Below are positions 60,639 through 64,000 of a stretch of DNA of 64,000 nucleotides, one piece after another (position 1 is the first letter of the stretch; each line of letters opens with the position of its first letter). The stretch is from an uncultured Collinsella sp. (lineage in GTDB: Bacteria > Actinomycetota > Coriobacteriia > Coriobacteriales > Coriobacteriaceae), in NCBI GenBank assembly GCA_902470815.1, contig CABRHS010000008.1:1-64000 (forward strand), written 5' to 3'. Under the pieces are notes generated by a model that saw only the letters and a list, made by a program, of their open reading frames with translations, did no database searches and was not told the origin of the DNA. The position numbers and the translations under genes are program-made.

Positions 60639-61226
60639 ATGACCATGACGACGGGCGAGCGCAAGGAGGCCCTCGCGGCCGCGGTGGAGCAGGAGCTCGA
60701 GGCCCTTTCGGCTCGGGGTGTCCGGATGACGGGCAGCGCGTTCTCCCCGGTCCTTTTCGTCAAGGGCGAGCTGAACGGTGACGAGCTGACGGGCGCGGAG
60801 CTTTTGTCGGGCGCGGACGGAAAGGCGCTGCGCGCTGCGCTCTCCGCCATGGGATGGGAGCCGCAGGACTTCTGCGCCCTCTCGGCCGTCGCCGGAGAGG
60901 GCGACCCGGCGGTAGCAGATGGCCCCCGTGCGGGGGAGCCCCTTGCGGTCGAGGTCTTCCGCGAGGCCGTCGAGGCGCTCGACCCCGAGGCGGTCGTTCT
61001 GTTGGACGAGGTCGCCGCGCAGGCGATGCGCGAGGCGTACGCCGACGCGCTCGCCATCATCGAGGATTTCGATACGGCCATGCTTGGGCCCGGGTTGGTG
61101 GCTCCGGTGCTGGGGCGCAGGGTGCTCGCCCTGGACGGGTTCGAGGCCTCGCTCGGCGATCCGGCGCAAAAGCAGCGCATGTGGGCGTATCTCAAGCAGC
61201 TCCCCCCGCTCGGCGCCCCGTATTAG
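60639..61226 (+). CDS. Uncharacterised protein upstream of nadA
   Basis: A 195-aa Ala/Glu/Leu-rich protein without signal peptide or membrane segments. Recognisable features are FSPVLFVKGELNGDELTGAELLSGADGKALRAALSAMGWEPQDFCALS at about residues 35-85 and GRRVLALDGFEASLGDPAQKQRMWAYLKQLPPLGAPY at the end. The first stretch vaguely recalls uracil-DNA-glycosylase-like folds, but I cannot confirm this. ATG 60639 has AGGTGG upstream. It is divergent from trxA and 103 bp before nadA. Confidence 0.7.
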   Translation: MTMTTGERKEALAAAVEQELEALSARGVRMTGSAFSPVLFVKGELNGDELTGAELLSGADGKALRAALSAMGWEPQDFCALSAVAGEGDPAVADGPRAGEPLAVEVFREAVEALDPEAVVLLDEVAAQAMREAYADALAIIEDFDTAMLGPGLVAPVLGRRVLALDGFEASLGDPAQKQRMWAYLKQLPPLGAPY

Positions 61227-61249
61227 GAGGTTCGGTGCCCCGCGCGCAT

Positions 61250-61272
61250 TGTCTTGTCAGCTGTCTTGTCAG
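61250..61272. promoter_or_regulatory. Direct repeat upstream of nadA
   Basis: TGTCTTGTCAG occurs twice with a 12-bp period (61250-61260 and 61262-61272), about 60 bp before the nadA start codon. It resembles the TGTCTTGACA-like sites of NiaR-type NAD regulators (recollection), so it is a candidate operator for the nad operon. Confidence 0.5.
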
Positions 61273-61329
61273 TGGCGCGCGGCAGTGCCATACTTCTTCC
61301 AGCTCAATTCGACAAGGCTGGAGGAAGCC

Positions 61330-62277
61330 ATGGCCCAGACGACGACGGTCGATGCGCCCGTGCGCGAGCGCATCGAGGAGCTCAAGGCCGAGCGCGATGC
61401 GGTGATCCTCGCGCACTATTATGTGGAGCCCGAGGTCCAGGCGGTCGCAGATTACGTGGGCGACTCGTTTTACCTGGCAAAACTCGCGAAAACCCTGCCC
61501 CAGCGGACCATCGTCCTGTGCGGTGTCGAGTTCATGGGGGAGAGCGCGAAGCTGCTCAATCGCGACAAGACGGTCCTCTTGCCCGAGCCGGCGGCGGACT
61601 GCCCGATGGCGCACATGGTCAAGCGGTCCACGATCGACGCGGCCCGCGCCGAATACGGCGACGACCTGGCGGTCGCCTGCTACGTGAATTCCACGGTTGA
61701 GGTGAAGAGCTGGAGCGACGTGTGCGTGACCTCGTCCAACGCGGTCAAGATCGTGCGCGAGCTGCCGCAGCGGCACGTCCTGTTCATCCCTGACCGCAAC
61801 CTGGGACGCTTCGTCGCGGAGCGGGTTCCCGAGAAACACGTCATCCTCAACGACGGCTGCTGCCCGCGCCATGAGGCGATCTCCCTCGATGAACTGCTCA
61901 CCCTGAAGTCCGAGCATCCGCGGGCAAAGGTCCTCGCGCACCCCGAATGCACCGAGGCGATTCTCGCCGAGGCCGATTACATCGGCTCCACCGCCGAAAT
62001 CATCGCGTATGCCGAGGCGGACGATTCCCTCGAGTTCATCATCGTGACGGTGCGCGGCGTCATCTACGAGCTCGAGCGCCGGTGCGCCGCCGCCGGCAAG
62101 CGCTTCTTCTTCACCTCGACGCCCCCCACCTGTTCTGACATGGACGGGGTCACGCTCGGGAAGCTCATCTCCTGCCTGGAGACGGGCGAGGGCTCGGTGG
62201 AGATCTCCGTTGACGAGGACGCGGCGGCGCGGGCGCAGCTCACGCTCGACCGCATGCTGGAGTATGCGGCCCGCTAG
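61330..62277 (+). CDS. nadA: Quinolinate synthase
   Basis: [4Fe-4S] enzyme condensing iminoaspartate with dihydroxyacetone phosphate to quinolinate. The 315-aa protein shows VILAHYYVEPEVQAVADYVGDSF, LCGVEFMGESAKLLNRDKTVLLPEPAADCPMAHMV (cluster Cys in DCPM), CYVNSTVEVKSWSDVCVTSSNAV, AHPECTEAI and the late Cys in FFTSTPPTCSDMDGVTLGKL. GGAGG precedes the ATG. It is first of nadA-nadB-nadC. Confidence 0.97.
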   Translation: MAQTTTVDAPVRERIEELKAERDAVILAHYYVEPEVQAVADYVGDSFYLAKLAKTLPQRTIVLCGVEFMGESAKLLNRDKTVLLPEPAADCPMAHMVKRSTIDAARAEYGDDLAVACYVNSTVEVKSWSDVCVTSSNAVKIVRELPQRHVLFIPDRNLGRFVAERVPEKHVILNDGCCPRHEAISLDELLTLKSEHPRAKVLAHPECTEAILAEADYIGSTAEIIAYAEADDSLEFIIVTVRGVIYELERRCAAAGKRFFFTSTPPTCSDMDGVTLGKLISCLETGEGSVEISVDEDAAARAQLTLDRMLEYAAR

Positions 62278-62319
62278 GCGCGGGGCGTAATGACCGCCCT
62301 ATTTGAAAGGGGCTGCTCG

Positions 62320-63708
62320 ATGAAGGTTGGAACTACCGGCATGACGTGCGACGTGGTGATAGCCGGCTGCGGCGTCGCCGGGTTGTACGCGGCGCTCAAC
62401 CTGCCCGAGGACATGCGCGTGATCATGCTCTCCAAGGGCGATATCGCGGAATGCGATTCGATGCTGGCGCAGGGCGGCGTGTGCGTGCTGCCCGCCGCCG
62501 AGGATTACGATGCGTTCTTCGAGGACACCATACGCGCGGGCCACTACGAGAACCGCCGCGAAAGCGTGGACATCATGATCCGCTCGTCGCGCTCGGTGAT
62601 TAACGACCTGATCGCGTTGGGCGCGAGGTTCGAGCGCGAGGAGGACGGCTCTCTGGCGTTCACGCGCGAGGGCGCGCATTCCCGCCCGCGGATCCTGTTC
62701 CACGCCGACGTGACGGGCAAGGAGATCACCGAGACCCTCCTGGCCGCGGTGCGCAGGCTTCCCAACGTGACCATTCTCGAGCACGTCGCCGCCATCGACC
62801 TGGTGGTCGACGAGGAGCTGTGCGCATGCGCGGACGGCTCTCGGACGTGTCGCGGCCTCGTCGCCGTGGAGGTCACGGAGGCGGCGTCGAGCGCGACCGT
62901 CGAGGAGCTGCGCGGCGAAGGCGCCGCCGATGCGCCCGTCTCCCGTCCCGAGGGGGTGGGGGAGCCCTTTGAGATTCGTGCCGCGAACACGCTGCTCGCC
63001 ACCGGCGGCATTGGCGGCATCTACCAGCACTCGACGAACTTCCCACAGCTCACGGGTGATGCATGTTTTCTCGCGAACGAGTACGGGGTGACGCAGGAGC
63101 ATCTCGATTACGTGCAGATCCACCCGACGGGCCTGTATTCGCGCAAGCCCGGCAGGACCTTCCTCATCTCGGAGAGTTGCCGCGGGGAGGGCGCCATCCT
63201 GCTCAACCAGGCCAAGGAGCGCTTCACCGACGAGCTGCAGCCGCGGGACGTGGTTGCCCGCGCCATTCAGGACGAGATGCGCGATGAGGGCGCCGAGTAC
63301 GAGTGGCTGAGCTTCGCCCCCGTCGACCCCGAGGTCGTGCGCACGCACTTCGCCAACATCCGGGCGCATTGCCTGGAGGAGGGGCACGATATTCTGAGCG
63401 AGCCGATTCCCGTCGTTCCCACGCAGCACTACTTCATGGGCGGCGTGCGAGTCGACCGCGATTCCGCCACCACGATGCCGTGTCTTTACGCCGCCGGCGA
63501 GACCGCCTGCAACGGCGTGCACGGCAGGAACCGCCTTGCGAGCAACTCCCTGCTCGAGGCCCTTGTGTTCGCCCGCAGGGCCGCATGGCGCATGGCGACG
63601 GGGAAGAGCCTGCCGGTGGAGGACTCCGGCGAGCCCGCGCTTGACGGCGCGCATAGGCGCCTCTCGACCGACGTCTCGCTCAACATCGACGCGCTTCTCG
63701 GCGCGTAG
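62320..63708 (+). CDS. nadB: L-aspartate oxidase
   Basis: FAD enzyme oxidising L-aspartate to iminoaspartate for NadA; under anaerobic conditions it can use fumarate. The 462-aa protein has the dinucleotide motif DVVIAGCGVAGLYAALNL, SMLAQGGVCVLP, HADVTGKEITETLL, LLATGGIGGIYQHSTNFPQLTGDACFLA, VQIHPTGLYS and the C-terminal CNGVHGRNRLASNSLLEALVFARRA. It is shorter than E. coli NadB because the C-terminal helical extension is trimmed. GAAAGGGG is upstream of ATG 62320. Confidence 0.96.
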   Translation: MKVGTTGMTCDVVIAGCGVAGLYAALNLPEDMRVIMLSKGDIAECDSMLAQGGVCVLPAAEDYDAFFEDTIRAGHYENRRESVDIMIRSSRSVINDLIALGARFEREEDGSLAFTREGAHSRPRILFHADVTGKEITETLLAAVRRLPNVTILEHVAAIDLVVDEELCACADGSRTCRGLVAVEVTEAASSATVEELRGEGAADAPVSRPEGVGEPFEIRAANTLLATGGIGGIYQHSTNFPQLTGDACFLANEYGVTQEHLDYVQIHPTGLYSRKPGRTFLISESCRGEGAILLNQAKERFTDELQPRDVVARAIQDEMRDEGAEYEWLSFAPVDPEVVRTHFANIRAHCLEEGHDILSEPIPVVPTQHYFMGGVRVDRDSATTMPCLYAAGETACNGVHGRNRLASNSLLEALVFARRAAWRMATGKSLPVEDSGEPALDGAHRRLSTDVSLNIDALLGA

Positions 63709-63814
63709 CCGGGGCCGGGGTGCCGGGCATGGCATTCCGGCGCCACCCGCGAGCCGCGCGCCCGCATGCCCGATCGGCCCGTTATCCACGGCGGGCCCAT
63801 GAAAGGAGCTTCGC

Positions 63815-64000
63815 ATGAATCCCATCACCATGAACCTCGTCGCGGACGACATCATCCGCTTCGCCCTGCGCGAGGACATGAACGCCGGCGACCTCTCGAC
63901 CGAATCCGTCTGCCCCGCCCCGCGCGAGGCGAGGGTGCAGCTCATCGCCAAGGGTGAGGGCGTGATCGCCGGCCTGGATGTGTTCGCGCGGACGTTCGCC
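63815..64000 (+). CDS. nadC: Nicotinate-nucleotide pyrophosphorylase, 5' part (cut by window end)
   Basis: The first 62 residues of quinolinate phosphoribosyltransferase, which converts quinolinate and PRPP to nicotinate mononucleotide: NLVADDIIRFALREDMNAGDLSTESVCP and ARVQLIAKGEGVIAGLDVFARTF match the NadC N-terminus. AAAGGAG precedes the ATG. It completes nadABC and is incomplete only because the window ends. Confidence 0.95.
   Translation, partial: MNPITMNLVADDIIRFALREDMNAGDLSTESVCPAPREARVQLIAKGEGVIAGLDVFARTFA

Overview
This is a high-GC window from a Coriobacteriia-type actinobacterium, most likely Collinsella or a close relative (inferred from gene content and style, not from any search). 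Pointers are dense short operons with GGAGG-type ribosome binding sites, LPxTG-anchored surface proteins, mannose-family PTS genes, DUF5692-like and old-yellow-enzyme-like anaerobe genes, and a nadABC cluster. No rRNA, CRISPR array or obvious prophage is present.

Layout. 0-9.7 kb: a Gx-transporter/ApbE pair, an ArsC/Spx-like protein, larB-larC (nickel-pincer cofactor), yfcE, mazG, a TetR-controlled pair of small membrane proteins, a DivIC/FtsB-like protein and Ppx/GppA. 9.8-15.6 kb: two divergent tRNA-Leu genes, then an accessory segment (XRE regulator, membrane protein, lipoprotein, two tiny coupled genes, a cluster of strong stem-loops, an excisionase-like HTH and a large serine recombinase) that looks like an integrated element. 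15.6-24.3 kb: housekeeping (SPFH protein, acyltransferase, proC, an AlbA_2/Schlafen-type regulator, serS). 24.4-24.7 kb: a tandemly duplicated tRNA-Arg transcription unit. 25-33 kb: an anaerobic redox region with an FMN/FAD/Fe-S enoate-reductase-like enzyme, a DUF5692-like membrane protein, a TetR regulator, and hypB - a 931-aa Fe-S flavoprotein - hypA. Copies of one 15-bp operator (TTGAC-N5-GTCAA) lie in front of the membrane gene and between tetR and hypB, so one regulon is likely. 33-40 kb: a giant sortase-anchored glycosidase-like protein whose signal peptide is out of frame at a G7 tract (candidate phase switch), then an AAA/DUF4143 ATPase preceded by four 23-bp iteron-like repeats. 40-48.3 kb: cysE, dedA, ilvE, a lysozyme-like LPxTG protein, pyrE, a lipoprotein, a HAD phosphatase, tRNA-Gln and a peptidoglycan-binding protein. 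48.5-59.8 kb: a GntR regulator followed by a mannose-family PTS operon (IIB, IIC, IID, IIA), four SIS-domain proteins, an FrlD-like kinase, a beta-PGM-like HAD protein, an allulose-6-phosphate-epimerase-like protein and a DeoC aldolase. 60-64 kb: thioredoxin, an unknown protein, nadA, nadB and the 5' end of nadC, which the window cuts.

How parts work together. The PTS operon imports a sugar conjugate as its 6-phosphate. An FrlB-like deglycase and related SIS proteins would split or isomerise it, which fits Amadori products (fructoselysine/glucoselysine type) better than plain mannose. larBC and hypAB are both nickel-related, yet neither lactate racemase nor hydrogenase structural genes are in the window. 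The most unusual items are the G-tract-controlled surface enzyme, the TetR/HypAB/Fe-S flavoprotein regulon, the iterons before the ATPase gene, and the multibranched stem-loop structure beside the recombinase.
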